Counted from the first letter of the stretch, positions 9,508-19,154 are shown. The stretch: 64,000 nucleotides of DNA from Roseateles sp. YR242 (GCF_900109745.1 NZ_FOAV01000003.1:372001-436000); one strand, 5' to 3'. Made by a program: numbers and translations. The notes: generated by a model not told the origin, from the sequence alone.

Positions 9508-10062
9508 TCAGCGCCGGCGTTTCAGCCGCAAGGAGCCGGGTGACCGCTCGGCCACCGTCGGGACAAACAATTCCATCACCCGCAACTGCATGCCGTGGCG
9601 GGTGAAGACCGAGTTGCGCGACCACTGCATCTGCGCCGGCGCCGGCACCCCGGTGGCCGCCCGCCACTGGCGCTCCATCTGGCGACGGGTGTGCCCATGC
9701 CGCGACAGCCGTCGAGGCTGCAGTTCACTGCGGTGAATGCGCGGATCTTCATACAACAGGTGGCCCAACGGTCGGGCCCCCAGGCCCTTGACGGCCTTCC
9801 AGGGCCCGGCCAGCGCGCTGCCATGCAGCGCCGAACGGGCCCACACCAGAGGCTGGCCATCCACCCGCAACAGCACCTCCCGCACCACCGTGCAGCCACG
9901 GCGGGGCAACCCCAGCGCCGCACGTTCCGGCGCCCGCAACGGCGCCACGGCCTGTCGAAGCACCTGCACCTCGTAGCGGCAGCCCGTGGCGGCCAGGCGC
10001 TTGCTCAGCGAGCCGGGCGCGCGCAGCCAGGCGCGCAGGCCCCAACGGTCAGCGATCCCCAT
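9508..10062 (-). CDS. ubiC: Chorismate--pyruvate lyase UbiC
   Basis: A 184-residue protein with the UbiC layout: N-terminal LRAWLRAPGSLSKRL (family W-hh-xxxSLTxxL), central TVVREVLLRVDGQPLVWARS (the REV/AR active-site strand), GARPLGHLLYEDP, and a C-terminal WSRNSVFTRHGMQLRVMELF. It cleaves chorismate to 4-hydroxybenzoate plus pyruvate, the first step to ubiquinone. It follows proC by 12 bp on the same strand and is probably co-transcribed. UbiA, its pathway successor, is nearby. Confidence 0.85.
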   Translation of the reverse strand: MGIADRWGLRAWLRAPGSLSKRLAATGCRYEVQVLRQAVAPLRAPERAALGLPRRGCTVVREVLLRVDGQPLVWARSALHGSALAGPWKAVKGLGARPLGHLLYEDPRIHRSELQPRRLSRHGHTRRQMERQWRAATGVPAPAQMQWSRNSVFTRHGMQLRVMELFVPTVAERSPGSLRLKRRR

Positions 10063-10074
10063 CCCGTTCCAGCG

Positions 10075-10902
10075 TCAGGCTGCTCCGGGCGCACGGCCGA
10101 ACTCGTCGCCCAGCTCCTGCGCACGACGATGGGCAGCGGCCACGGCACGCTGGATGGAAGCCCCCACGCCGTCCGCCTGGAGCATCGTGATGGCGGCATG
10201 GGTGGTGCCGCCCTTGGAAGTCACCTTCTCCCGCAGCTGAGCGGGCGCTTCGCCCGACTGCAGGGCCAGCGCCGCAGCGCCCGCACAGGTGGCCAACGCC
10301 AGTTCCCGGCCCTCGGCTTCGCTCAGCCCCAGTGACTGCGCAGCCGCCACCATGTGTTCCACCAGGTAGAAGAAATAGGCGGGGCCGGAGCCGGACAGGG
10401 CCGTCACGGTGTCCAGGTCGGACTCGCGCTGGACCCACAAGGTGCGGCCCGTTGGCGCCAGCAGTTGGTCGACCACGGCGCGGTCGGCTTCCGTCAGACC
10501 GTCAGTGGCGAACAGGCCGGTGATGCCGGCCCCAATGAGCGCGGGCGTATTGGGCATGCCCCGCACGACGCGCGCGGCCCCCGTCGCGGCCGCAATGGCA
10601 TCCGTGCGCAGGCCTGCCATGATGGACACCTGCAAGGCGGCACCGACATGCGGCGCGACCGGCGCGGCGGCTTCCAGGAAGAGCTGGGGCTTGACCGCCC
10701 AGACGACGGTGCCGGCCCGTGCCAGCGAGGCATCCGCAGCGGCCAGGGCCTTCACGCCGAAATCGGCCAGCAGGCGTTCCCGCTGCGCGGCCACGGGCTC
10801 GACCACCACCAGGTCTTCGGCCGGATGGCCGGCACGGCGCAGGCCGCCGATGATGGCGCTGGCCATGTTGCCGCCACCGATGAATGCGATGCAGGAACTC
10901 AT
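10075..10902 (-). CDS. proC: Pyrroline-5-carboxylate reductase ProC
   Basis: A 275-residue NAD(P)H enzyme, the last step of proline synthesis. The N-terminal Rossmann motif is IAFIGGGNMASAIIGGL; the C-terminal dimerisation/catalytic region contains VTALSGSGPAYFFYLVEHM and SKGGTTHAAITML, both diagnostic. The start at 10902 (MSSCIAF) is chosen because the Rossmann strand begins four residues later; the open frame continues 15 codons upstream without conserved sequence. It heads a proC-ubiC pair. The proline-degrading putA lies 2.2 kb away. Confidence 0.95.
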   Translation of the reverse strand: MSSCIAFIGGGNMASAIIGGLRRAGHPAEDLVVVEPVAAQRERLLADFGVKALAAADASLARAGTVVWAVKPQLFLEAAAPVAPHVGAALQVSIMAGLRTDAIAAATGAARVVRGMPNTPALIGAGITGLFATDGLTEADRAVVDQLLAPTGRTLWVQRESDLDTVTALSGSGPAYFFYLVEHMVAAAQSLGLSEAEGRELALATCAGAAALALQSGEAPAQLREKVTSKGGTTHAAITMLQADGVGASIQRAVAAAHRRAQELGDEFGRAPGAA

Positions 10903-11015
10903 GGGCGGCAGTGTAGCTGTGGCGCCGTGAGGGTGTCCCGCCAGCAAGCCTCCGGCTCAGCGCCTTGGGGCCTCGGTGACCCCGCTTCGGCTCGCGGGCG
11001 GCAGGCAGAGTTTGC

Positions 11016-12527
11016 CTACGGCGCGGCCATCACCGGCCGGGCTGGCGCGCGGTCGCCGTGTTTCATCAGCGACTGGCACAGCTCGCCCAAAGTCGCCACC
11101 GCCTGCCGCTGGCCTTCGTCCATCAGATAGCCGGCATTGACGCGCAGGAAACCGTCAAAGCGCAGGGAGTTCGAGAACATGGCCCCCGGCGCAATGCGTA
11201 CGCCCTTCTCCAATGCCGCCTCGAACAGCCGCATGGACGACACCCCCGGCGGCAACTCCACCCACAGGTTCATGCCGCCCTGGGGCAGACTCAGCCGCGT
11301 GCTGGCCGGCAGGTGGTCGGACAGCAGCTGGGCCATCGCCTCCCGCTGCTGCGCCAGCCGGGCGCGCAGCGTTCGAAGGTGCCGGTCCATCTGGCCGCCG
11401 GCCAGGAACTCGGCCACCACCGCCTGGCCCAGCATTTCATTGGGGCGGCTCTGGGCGTATTTGAGGATCTCCACTCGGTGCTGCCAGCGCCCGGCCGTCA
11501 TCCAGCCGATGCGCATGCCAGGGGCCAGCGTCTTGTGCATGGACGCACAGAAGATCACCCGCCCGGTCTGGTCCCAGGACTTGATGGCGCGCTGCGGCTG
11601 ATCCGCGAGTGCGGCGTAGGTGTCGTCCTCGATGAGTGCGAGGTCCCGCTGTTCACACCAGTCCAGCAGCGCGACCTTGGCGTCGTCCGGCATCAGTGAA
11701 CCCAGCGGGTTTTGCAGATGGGGCACCACCACCACCGCCTTGAGCCGGGGTTCACGTTCAGCGGCCTCCTGCAGGGCCGGCAGCGACAGGCCCGTGTGGG
11801 GGCTGGCCGGAATCTCCAGCGCCCGCAGGCCCAGGGTCTCCAGGATCTGCAGCAGGCCGTAATAGGTGGGGGACTCCACCGCGACCGTATCGCCGGGCTG
11901 TGTGATCGCCCGCAAGGCGATGCCCAGCGCCTCGGTGCAGCCGTGGGTCACCAGCACCTGGGCCGGATCGAGCTGGATGCCGGCGTCCAGGGCGTGCCGT
12001 GCCAGCGCCGTGCGCAGCAGCGGATGGCCTTGGGGTTCCGGCGCCTGGCCCAGCAGCTCGGGGCGGCGGCGCAGCAGGCGCTGGGCCTGCAGGGCCAGCG
12101 CCTTGACCGGGTACAGGGTCGGGTCCGCACACGCGCCGCCCAGATGGACCTTGACCTGTGCCATGCCGGCACGGGTGAGGATGTCCGACACCCGCTGATG
12201 CACGCCGACAAACTGGGAAGGGTCTGCCTGCGTCTGGCTGGGTTCCGCCGCGCGGGCCAGCCGCAAGGCGCGCAGCGGGCGAACAAAATAACCGGCCCGC
12301 TGACGCGCCTGCAGCAGGCCCTGGCTCTCCAGCAGCCGGCAGGCCTGCAGCGCCGTGGTGAGGCTGACGCGGTGCAGGCCCATCAGCGCCCGCACCGATG
12401 GCATGCGGCTGCCGGGTTGCATCAAGCCCTTCTGGATGGCCTGGCGGTACTGCGCCGCCACCTGCTCGTACAACGGCGGGGCCGACGGCGCCGCAGCGGC
12501 GGCAGACAGGGCGGTGCGTTCAGTCAT
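11016..12527 (-). CDS. MocR/PdxR-type GntR regulator with aminotransferase domain
   Basis: A 503-residue fusion. An N-terminal GntR winged helix (about residues 20-90; YRQAIQKGLMQPGSRMPSVR and VSLTTALQACRLLESQGLL) is joined to a fold-type-I PLP aminotransferase-like domain. The PLP-binding Lys lies in FCASMHKTLAPGMRIGW. VTHGCTEALGIALRAI and VVPHLQNPLGSLMP are the usual substrate-binding segments. MocR proteins are PLP-dependent transcription regulators, usually controlling a divergent gene. The divergent neighbour is a small uncharacterised ORF 170 bp away. A start at 12560 is also possible. Confidence 0.9.
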   Translation of the reverse strand: MTERTALSAAAAAPSAPPLYEQVAAQYRQAIQKGLMQPGSRMPSVRALMGLHRVSLTTALQACRLLESQGLLQARQRAGYFVRPLRALRLARAAEPSQTQADPSQFVGVHQRVSDILTRAGMAQVKVHLGGACADPTLYPVKALALQAQRLLRRRPELLGQAPEPQGHPLLRTALARHALDAGIQLDPAQVLVTHGCTEALGIALRAITQPGDTVAVESPTYYGLLQILETLGLRALEIPASPHTGLSLPALQEAAEREPRLKAVVVVPHLQNPLGSLMPDDAKVALLDWCEQRDLALIEDDTYAALADQPQRAIKSWDQTGRVIFCASMHKTLAPGMRIGWMTAGRWQHRVEILKYAQSRPNEMLGQAVVAEFLAGGQMDRHLRTLRARLAQQREAMAQLLSDHLPASTRLSLPQGGMNLWVELPPGVSSMRLFEAALEKGVRIAPGAMFSNSLRFDGFLRVNAGYLMDEGQRQAVATLGELCQSLMKHGDRAPARPVMAAP

Positions 12528-12696
12528 GGCGCGATTCTGCGCCGGCCAAAAGCAGGGCATGCGGAACAGCCGTGCATGAATCCATACGGAACAGCGATGA
12601 AGAGGGCGCTGTTATCGACAACAAAGGTGTGCGCTGTACCTGTTGCCGCGCCAGCCGTCGCACGAGACTGAAACGGTTCTGTGTCGAGGTTCCAGC

Positions 12697-13161
12697 ATGA
12701 CCGCCCTTGTTCCGCTCTTTCGACCCCTTGCCTTCTGGCGCCAATGGCTGAAGCCGCGTCCCGCTGCGGGCCGTGCCGTGGTGTCGGGCAAGCCTGCATC
12801 GGCAAAGACCGCTACGGCGGATACATCAGCGGCGGCGGGCTCGTCGGCGCAGCCGGGCCTGTGGACCCACACGACGGTAGCCGCCAGCCACCACCCCCTG
12901 GTGCTGATGGAGAGCCAGACCGCGCTTCAATGGCTGGCACGGGGTGCCGTGCTGCATGTACACCGGGGAGCATTGACCGTGGAAGAAGCACCGCGCGGCT
13001 GGGCGGGACGGGCCTGGTGCCAGACCTGGGCGCTGCCCCGCGGCCAGGTCTGGGTGGCGCCGCGCGCCGCTTGGGTCCGCCTCACGGCGGGCCCGGGTCG
13101 GTGCGAGTTCAGTGCACGCCGGCCAGCAGGGCGGCATTGCCCCCCGCCGCCGCCGTGTTGA
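12697..13161 (+). CDS. Hypothetical protein, possibly DUF2917-like
   Basis: A 154-residue frame starting at ATG 12697 with GAGG about 10 bases upstream. The middle (LQWLARGAVLHVHRGALTVE... and LPRGQVWVAPRAAWVRLTA) has a short beta-rich repeat pattern seen in DUF2917 proteins of Burkholderiales, a small cupin-like group; I only half recognise it. The last 17 codons overlap the 3' end of putA tail-to-tail, and the C-terminus is low-complexity (CPPPPPC), so its true end is uncertain. It is divergent from the MocR regulator and may be its target. Confidence 0.5.
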   Translation: MTALVPLFRPLAFWRQWLKPRPAAGRAVVSGKPASAKTATADTSAAAGSSAQPGLWTHTTVAASHHPLVLMESQTALQWLARGAVLHVHRGALTVEEAPRGWAGRAWCQTWALPRGQVWVAPRAAWVRLTAGPGRCEFSARRPAGRHCPPPPPC

Positions 13162-16100
13162 TGGTCAGCGTCTGTTCTGCCGCAAAGCGGTAGAGCTGGC
13201 GCGGCTGGCCGGCCTCGGCGGCCGGGATGACCGGCAGGATGGCGCCGTCACGGCTGGCCAGCTCGCGCTGCACCGGAGCCAGCAGGGCCGCGGGCACCAC
13301 CACGCCCGCCAAGCGCGGCGCGCGCAGCACCGCGCCGAGCTGGTCCGGCGGCAGCAGGGCCAGCGTGCCAGCGGCCACACCGCCGCGCAGCAGGGCATCG
13401 CGCAGCTCACGCGCCACGTCGCCCTCACCCACCACCGCCACGGCATTGCCGGCGACCAGCGCCGCCGCCAGCGACCGGGCCAGCTCCAGCGGCAGCAGGC
13501 CCTGGGTCAGGATGGCGATGACACCACGGCCATGCAGGCGCAGCTCATTGCTTTCGCCGGTCGGACCGGGCAGCACCTGGTCGGCCAGCGCGGTGCGAGC
13601 CGTGCGCGCGATGTCGCGCCAGGCCTGCGCCACCTCCGGGCCCTGGCCGGCCGCCGCGCGCTCCAGCGCGGCGGCACGTTGTTCCAGGGGCCGGGCAGCC
13701 CAGGCATCGTGTGCCTGGAACAGCGCGCCCAGGTCGGCAACGGCCGTGGTGGTAGCCAGGGCGGGCGCTTCGTCAGTCACCGTCGGCGCCACCACTGGTG
13801 CGGTGAAACGCAGCAGGTAGTGCGGCCCACCCGCCTTGGGGCCGGTCCCGGACATGCCTTCGCCGCCGAAAGGCTGCACGCCCACCACGGCACCGATGAT
13901 GTTGCGGTTCACATAGACATTGCCAATCCGGGCTTCGGCGGCCAGGCGCAGGGCGCGGCTGTCGATCCGGGTCTGGATGCCCAGTGTGAGGCCGTAACCC
14001 AGCGCATTGATCTGGCCGATGACGCCTTCGACATCGCCGCTCCAGCGCACCACATGCAGCACCGGGCCGAAGATTTCCTTCTTGAGCGCGGCGATGCTGC
14101 CCAGCTCCACAGCGATGGGGGGCAGCAGGCGGGCACCGCTGTCTGCGGTGTCGGACTCGGCGATGACCCGGGCTTCGCGCTTGAGACGCTGTACCTCGCC
14201 CGAAATGGCCTGGAAGGCGTCGTCGTCGATCAGCGGGCCCACATCGGTCGCCAGGTTGGCGCTGTCGCCCACCCGCAATTCCCGCACGGCGCCACGCAGC
14301 ATCTCGATCACACCGTCGGCAACAGCCTCGTGTACCGCCAACAGGCGCAGTGCGGAGCAACGCTGACCGGCACTGCGGAAAGCCGACTGCACTACCGCAT
14401 CGATCACCTGTTCCGGCAGCGCCGTGGAGTCCACGATCATGGCGTTCAGCCCACCCGTCTCCGCGATCAGCGGCAAGGTGCCCGCCCCAGGCTTGGCCGC
14501 CAATTGGCGATTGATGATCTGCGCCACCTGCGTGGAGCCGGTGAAGCACACGCCCGCGGTATGCGGCGACGCCACCAGCCCCGCGCCCACGGTGTCGCCC
14601 TGGCCATGCAGCAGGGCCAGGGCGTCCGCCGGCACACCGGCGGCATGCAGCAGCGCCACGCATTCGCGGGCGATGGCGGGCGTCTGCTCGGCCGGCTTCG
14701 CGGCCACGGTATTGCCCGCCGCCAACGCCGCCACCACCTGGCCGGCAAAGATCGCCAGCGGGAAGTTCCAGGGCGAGATGCACACGAACACACCACGGCC
14801 ATTGAGCGGGGCACCGTCCGCGGTGAGGCGTTCGGCTTCATCGGCGTAATAACGCATGAAGTCGATGGCCTCACGCACTTCGGAAATCGCGTCGCCCAAG
14901 CTCTTGTGGGCCTCCTTCACCAGCAGGGCACAGTAGGCCGGCAGGGCCGCCTGGAGCGCATCGGCTGCTCGGCGCAGCGCGGCGGCGCGCTGCGGCACCG
15001 GCGTGGCATTCCAGGCCGGGAAGCCGGCCTTGAGACGCTGCATGGCCGCATCGACATCCGCTTGCGTGGCTTCGCTCAGCACCGGCACCTCGCAGGCGGC
15101 CAGTGCGTCCAGCAAAGGCTGGCGTTGCTGCGGCACGGCCAGGTCCAGGCCCGAGGAGTTGTCGCGGCCACGGCCGGCGCTGTCGCGGTACAGGTCCAGC
15201 GGCAGGGGCAGGCTGGTGCGGGGCTGGATCTGCGCCATCGGCGACCCCAGCAGCGCTTCCGGTGCCACCGACGGGTCGGCCAGCTGATGCACGAACGAGG
15301 AGTTCGCGCCGTTCTCCAGCAGTCGGCGGACCAGGTAGGCCAGCAAGTCGCGGTGCTCACCCACGGGGGCATATACGCGGCAGGGAATGCTGCCGTCCTT
15401 GAGTACTTCGCGGTATACGCCCTCGCCCATGCCGTGCAGGCGCTGCATCTCGAATTTCGCGCCCAGCGACCGGGCCATCTGCACGATGGCAGCGATGGTG
15501 CCCGCGTTGTGGCTGGCGAACTGCGGGTAGATCACGTCGTGATGCTGCAGCAGCGCCTGCGCACAAGCGAGATACGACACATCGGTGTGAGGCTTGTGGG
15601 TGTAGACCGGATAGGTCGGCAGGCCCTGTTCCTGGGCGCGCTTGATTTCGCCGTCCCAGTAGGCGCCCTTGACCAGGCGCACCATGAAGTGCAGGCCATG
15701 CTTGCGGGCAATGGCGGCCACCTCGTCGACCACGGCGCGGGCGCGCGTCTGGTAGGCCTGCACGGCCAGACCGAAGCCGCGCCAGTCGGGGAAGTGGATG
15801 GCGATGCGGGCGGCCAGCGCGTCCAGCAGCTCCAGCGAGAGCTCCAGGCGGTCGACTTCCTCGGCGTCGATGGTCAGATTGATGTTGGCGTGTGCGGCCT
15901 TCTCGACCAGTTGCCACACACGCGGCAGCAGCTCGGCATAGACCCGCTCACGCTGCAGGATCTCGTAGCGTGAGAAGAGCGCGGAGAGCTTGATGGAGAT
16001 GCCATCGCTGCCTTCCGGGGACTCGGCGCGGCGGCCACCGGCCAGCGCGGCGATCGCGGCCAGGTAGGAGGCTTGATAGCGTTCGGCATCACGTTCCGTG

Positions 16101-16699
16101 CGGGCGCCCTCGCCCAGCATGTCGTAAGAAAAACGCAGCTGGCGCTGGACCTTGCGGGCGGCGTCGGCTTCGGCCATGGCCTCGTCGATGTTGCGGCCCA
16201 GCACGAACTGACGGCCCAGCAACTGGATGGCGCGCACCGTGGCGGCCACCACCGTCTGCGCACCCAGGCGCTTGAGCAGGCCGGCTTCGGATTCAGCATC
16301 CGGCAGGAATTTCTTGGACAGCGAGATGGCGCTGGCGGCCAGGCCGGCGAGCATCTTGTGCGGGCCTTCGGAACTGCCGTCGAAATGGGCGCGGCCCAGT
16401 TGGTCGGCGGTCAGGGCGATGGCGGTCTCCGCATCGGGCACACGCAGCAGCGCCTCGGCCAGACGCATCAGGGCCAGACCCTCGGCGCTGGTGATTGGAT
16501 ATTCCCGCAGCAGGGACTCCATGGCCCAGAACGGCGCGGGGTTGTTGCGCACCTGCTGCACCCACGGACGGGCCTGTTCGAGCACGGCAGACCACTGGAG
16601 GTGCTTCAACTGTTCGGCCAGTTCCTGCACCAGCGGCAGTTCATCGCAATAGGGGTCCGGCAGGCGTGAGACTTCCGGGGGCAGGGAAAAGGCGGTCAT
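13109..16699 (-). CDS. putA: Bifunctional proline dehydrogenase / glutamate-semialdehyde dehydrogenase PutA
   Basis: A 1196-residue enzyme oxidising proline to glutamate through a channelled intermediate. The N-terminal PRODH alpha and barrel domains occupy about residues 60-480; the FAD/proline-binding segment has RLVKGAYWDGEIKRAQEQG and the barrel ends LLENGANSSFVHQ. The aldehyde dehydrogenase spans about 540-1000, with Glu in IAETGGLNAMIVDS and nucleophile Cys in FRSAGQRCSALRLL. An Ala-rich C-terminal domain follows. It starts directly with MTAFSLPPEVSRL and lacks the N-terminal ribbon-helix-helix of E. coli PutA, so it should not autoregulate. The divergent Lrp-type regulator (112 bp away) is the likely controller. 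Confidence 0.96.
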   Translation of the reverse strand: MTAFSLPPEVSRLPDPYCDELPLVQELAEQLKHLQWSAVLEQARPWVQQVRNNPAPFWAMESLLREYPITSAEGLALMRLAEALLRVPDAETAIALTADQLGRAHFDGSSEGPHKMLAGLAASAISLSKKFLPDAESEAGLLKRLGAQTVVAATVRAIQLLGRQFVLGRNIDEAMAEADAARKVQRQLRFSYDMLGEGARTERDAERYQASYLAAIAALAGGRRAESPEGSDGISIKLSALFSRYEILQRERVYAELLPRVWQLVEKAAHANINLTIDAEEVDRLELSLELLDALAARIAIHFPDWRGFGLAVQAYQTRARAVVDEVAAIARKHGLHFMVRLVKGAYWDGEIKRAQEQGLPTYPVYTHKPHTDVSYLACAQALLQHHDVIYPQFASHNAGTIAAIVQMARSLGAKFEMQRLHGMGEGVYREVLKDGSIPCRVYAPVGEHRDLLAYLVRRLLENGANSSFVHQLADPSVAPEALLGSPMAQIQPRTSLPLPLDLYRDSAGRGRDNSSGLDLAVPQQRQPLLDALAACEVPVLSEATQADVDAAMQRLKAGFPAWNATPVPQRAAALRRAADALQAALPAYCALLVKEAHKSLGDAISEVREAIDFMRYYADEAERLTADGAPLNGRGVFVCISPWNFPLAIFAGQVVAALAAGNTVAAKPAEQTPAIARECVALLHAAGVPADALALLHGQGDTVGAGLVASPHTAGVCFTGSTQVAQIINRQLAAKPGAGTLPLIAETGGLNAMIVDSTALPEQVIDAVVQSAFRSAGQRCSALRLLAVHEAVADGVIEMLRGAVRELRVGDSANLATDVGPLIDDDAFQAISGEVQRLKREARVIAESDTADSGARLLPPIAVELGSIAALKKEIFGPVLHVVRWSGDVEGVIGQINALGYGLTLGIQTRIDSRALRLAAEARIGNVYVNRNIIGAVVGVQPFGGEGMSGTGPKAGGPHYLLRFTAPVVAPTVTDEAPALATTTAVADLGALFQAHDAWAARPLEQRAAALERAAAGQGPEVAQAWRDIARTARTALADQVLPGPTGESNELRLHGRGVIAILTQGLLPLELARSLAAALVAGNAVAVVGEGDVARELRDALLRGGVAAGTLALLPPDQLGAVLRAPRLAGVVVPAALLAPVQRELASRDGAILPVIPAAEAGQPRQLYRFAAEQTLTINTAAAGGNAALLAGVH

Positions 16700-16811
16700 G
16701 AGTGTCCTCTCGGGAGCGAGACTCGGGCAAATTAGTGAGTGGCGCGACTGTAGAGAGGCTCGGGCTGGATTAAATTCGGTTCCTTGCCACGTTCACCGAG
16801 ATTTATCCAGC

Positions 16812-17282
16812 ATGAACCCGCCAGACGACCTGGACAAGATTGACCTGCGCATTCTGCGCGTCCTGCAGCACGACGGGCGCATCAGCAACCTGAAGCTGGC
16901 CGAGGAGGTGCATCTCTCCGCCACGGCGGTGCTGGAGCGTGTGAAGCGCCTGACGCGGGAGGGTTACATCCTGGGCTACGAGGCCCGCCTCAACCCGGCC
17001 AAGCTGGGGGCATCCATGCTGGTGTTCATCGAGATCCTGCTGGACCGGACGGTGCATGACGTGATGGACAACTTCCGGGCCGCGGTGCAGTCCCGCCCGG
17101 AGATCCTGGAATGCCACCTGGTGGCGGGTGGATTCGATTACCTGCTCAAGACCCGGGTGTCCGACATGGCCGCCTACCGGGAGTTCATCGGCTCGTCCAT
17201 CTGGACGCTGCCGGGGGTGCGGGAGACGAGGACGTATGCGGTGATGGAAGAGGTGAAGAACACGACGGCGTTGCCGTTGTAG
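16812..17282 (+). CDS. Lrp/AsnC-family regulator, likely proline-responsive regulator of putA
   Basis: A 156-residue protein: N-terminal HTH (LDKIDLRILRVLQHDGRISN, LAEEVHLSATAVLERVKRL) and C-terminal RAM ligand domain (HLVAGGFDYLLKTRVSDMAA). The start at 16812 was chosen because family members begin just before LDxxDxxIL; longer frames start inside the putA promoter. It is divergent from putA with 112 bp between the starts, the classic putR/bkdR arrangement in which the Lrp-type protein activates proline catabolism. AT-rich tracts there (near 16731-16740 and 16769-16777) could be its binding sites. Confidence 0.9.
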   Translation: MNPPDDLDKIDLRILRVLQHDGRISNLKLAEEVHLSATAVLERVKRLTREGYILGYEARLNPAKLGASMLVFIEILLDRTVHDVMDNFRAAVQSRPEILECHLVAGGFDYLLKTRVSDMAAYREFIGSSIWTLPGVRETRTYAVMEEVKNTTALPL

Positions 17283-17378
17283 GGGCGTGCGCTGGCTCGA
17301 ATGGGCCGCGTCAACAACGTACCTCTGGGCTGCTGATAGGCTGGTCTGGCGCGTTCGCCCCTTGCAGGTCAAACGCCT

Positions 17379-18272
17379 TCAGCCGCCGGTGTAGCGCAAC
17401 GCGTCCACGATCAGAGACAGCGCCCGGGACGGTTGACGGCGGCTCGCGTAATACACATACAGGCCGGGACTCACCGGGCACCAGTCTTCGAGCACATATC
17501 GCAGCCGCCCCGCCGCGACATGAGGCGCGGCCATGTCTTCCGGCATGAAGGCGAGGCCCACGCCTGCCAGCGCCGCATTCAGGATCTGGTACGCGCCGTT
17601 GAAGGTGGCCTGCCCTTCCACCTTGACCTGCAACTCGCGCCTGCCTTTCTTGAGCTCCCACGCATACAGGCCCCCGCTGGCGAAGCGCAGGGCGATGCAG
17701 TTGAGGGCCAGCAGGTCTTCCGGCTGCTTCGGCAGAGGGATGGTCGACAGATAGTCCGGCGAGCCAACGATCACCCAGCGCATGTCGGGCCCGATGCGCA
17801 CCGCAATCATGTCCTTGGCCACTTGGTCGCCCGAGCGAACGCCCAGGTCGTAGCGTTGTGCAACCGCATCGACCAGACCGTAGTCAACCGTGAGGTCGAC
17901 CTTCAGGTCCGGATAGGTGCGCAGCAGCGGTGCCAGCCTTGGCCAGATCACCGTGTCCGCTGCGTAATCGGTTGTGGTGATGCGGATCGTGCCTTTGGGC
18001 TTCTGGGCCAGATCGCTGACGGCGTTGAGCTCTGCATCCACTTCGGCGAGCCGGGGTCCCACTGAATTCATGAGTCGTTCGCCGGCTTCAGTCACCGAGA
18101 CGCTGCGCGTCGTGCGCGTGAGCAACCGGACACCCAGCGACTCTTCGAGGCCGCGGATGGTGTGGCTCAACGCGGAGGCAGAAACGCCCAGGTGGGCGGC
18201 AGCTCGCGTGAAGCTGCGCTCACGGGCCACCACCAGAAAGGCCTGTACATCACCCAGGCGGTCGCGTGCCAT
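17379..18272 (-). CDS. LysR-family transcriptional regulator
   Basis: A 297-residue LysR protein: N-terminal winged HTH (residues 1-65, GDVQAFLVVARERSFTRAAA, LGVSASALSHTIRGLEESLG, LLTRTTRSVSVTEAG), then a periplasmic-binding-protein-like effector domain. It is divergent from the SDR/cupin/CMD operon, with 112 bp between start codons, and is the likely regulator of that operon. Homologues beside such SDR-cupin-CMD operons are common in Burkholderia-type genomes; the effector is unknown. Confidence 0.92.
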   Translation of the reverse strand: MARDRLGDVQAFLVVARERSFTRAAAHLGVSASALSHTIRGLEESLGVRLLTRTTRSVSVTEAGERLMNSVGPRLAEVDAELNAVSDLAQKPKGTIRITTTDYAADTVIWPRLAPLLRTYPDLKVDLTVDYGLVDAVAQRYDLGVRSGDQVAKDMIAVRIGPDMRWVIVGSPDYLSTIPLPKQPEDLLALNCIALRFASGGLYAWELKKGRRELQVKVEGQATFNGAYQILNAALAGVGLAFMPEDMAAPHVAAGRLRYVLEDWCPVSPGLYVYYASRRQPSRALSLIVDALRYTGG

Positions 18273-18295
18273 TGATGAATTTCCTTCACAAGTAC

Positions 18296-18311
18296 ATGCG
18301 AATTATTGCAT
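18296..18311. promoter_or_regulatory. Inverted repeat in LysR/SDR intergenic region, candidate operator
   Basis: ATGCGAATTATTGCAT: an imperfect palindrome with perfect ATGC/GCAT arms and an AT-rich centre, 23 bp upstream of the LysR start and 74 bp before the SDR start. Position and shape fit a LysR-type binding site (T-N11/12-A). It is the most AT-rich spot in that gap. The role is inferred. Confidence 0.4.
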
Positions 18312-18384
18312 CTAGTCGCCAGAACACCCCCCGCCTACATTGGTCTCCATACCGAAGCAAGCAAGCTTTTTTATGGAGAAACCG

Positions 18385-19143
18385 ATGAATCCCCGCTACG
18401 ACTTCAAGGGCCAGGTGGCTCTGGTGACCGGTGCCAGTTCCGGCCTTGGCCTCGCAACGGCGCGGGCCTTTGCCGAATCCGGCGCTGCGGTCACGCTGGT
18501 GGATCGCAACGAAGCCCAGCTCGAGGCCGCTACGGACGCCTTGCTGGCCGCAGGCCATCGCGTAATCGCCATCGCCTGCGACGTCAGTGAAGAGGCGCAG
18601 GCCCAGGCGGCCGTGGAGCGCACCGTCGCCGAATTCGGCCGGCTGGACATGGCCTACAACAATGCCGGCATCCTGGGCCCCATGTGCGAGATGTCCGAGG
18701 AGACGTTGGACGGTTTTGATGCCACGCAGTCGGTCAATCTGCGTGGCGTCTGGACCTTCATGAAGCACGAGCTGTTGCAGATGAAGAAGCAGGGCAGCGG
18801 CGCCATCGTGAACTGCTCGTCCCTTGGGGGCCTGGTCGGTCTCCCCGGTCGCGCCGCTTACCACGCGAGCAAGCATGGCGTGATCGGCCTGACCAAGAGC
18901 GCCGCGTTGGATGTTGCCGCCACAGGCATCCGCGTCAACGCCGTGTGCCCGGGCTGCATCGAGACGCCGATGGGTGACCTGATCGACCCCGCCGCGATGA
19001 CGGAGTTCCTCAAGCTTCAGCCGATTGGCCGGTTCGGCCGCCCGGAAGAGGTTGCCGCCGCCGTGCTGTGGCTGTGCAGTCCGGCGGCGAGCATGGTGCT
19101 CGGTGTTGCGCTGCCGGTCGACGGTGGCTTCGTCGCCCATTGA
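18385..19143 (+). CDS. SDR-family oxidoreductase
   Basis: Short-chain dehydrogenase/reductase, 252 residues, standard length. NAD(P)-binding TGASSGLGLATARAF; NNAG motif (MAYNNAGIL); catalytic Ser in VNCSSLGGLVG and YxxxK in AAYHASKHG. The C-terminus LPVDGGFVAH is typical of classical SDRs. The start at 18385 has GGAG six bases upstream; an in-frame ATG at 18373 overlaps that site and is less likely. First gene of an operon with two cupins and a CMD-like protein; the next gene begins 11 bp downstream. Confidence 0.92.
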   Translation: MNPRYDFKGQVALVTGASSGLGLATARAFAESGAAVTLVDRNEAQLEAATDALLAAGHRVIAIACDVSEEAQAQAAVERTVAEFGRLDMAYNNAGILGPMCEMSEETLDGFDATQSVNLRGVWTFMKHELLQMKKQGSGAIVNCSSLGGLVGLPGRAAYHASKHGVIGLTKSAALDVAATGIRVNAVCPGCIETPMGDLIDPAAMTEFLKLQPIGRFGRPEEVAAAVLWLCSPAASMVLGVALPVDGGFVAH

Positions 19144-19154
19144 GGCCCATCGCC

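Noticed and set aside
13112-15973. Very long open frame antisense to putA
   Set aside because: putA shows complete domain motifs on the other strand; long antisense frames are expected in GC-rich coding DNA.
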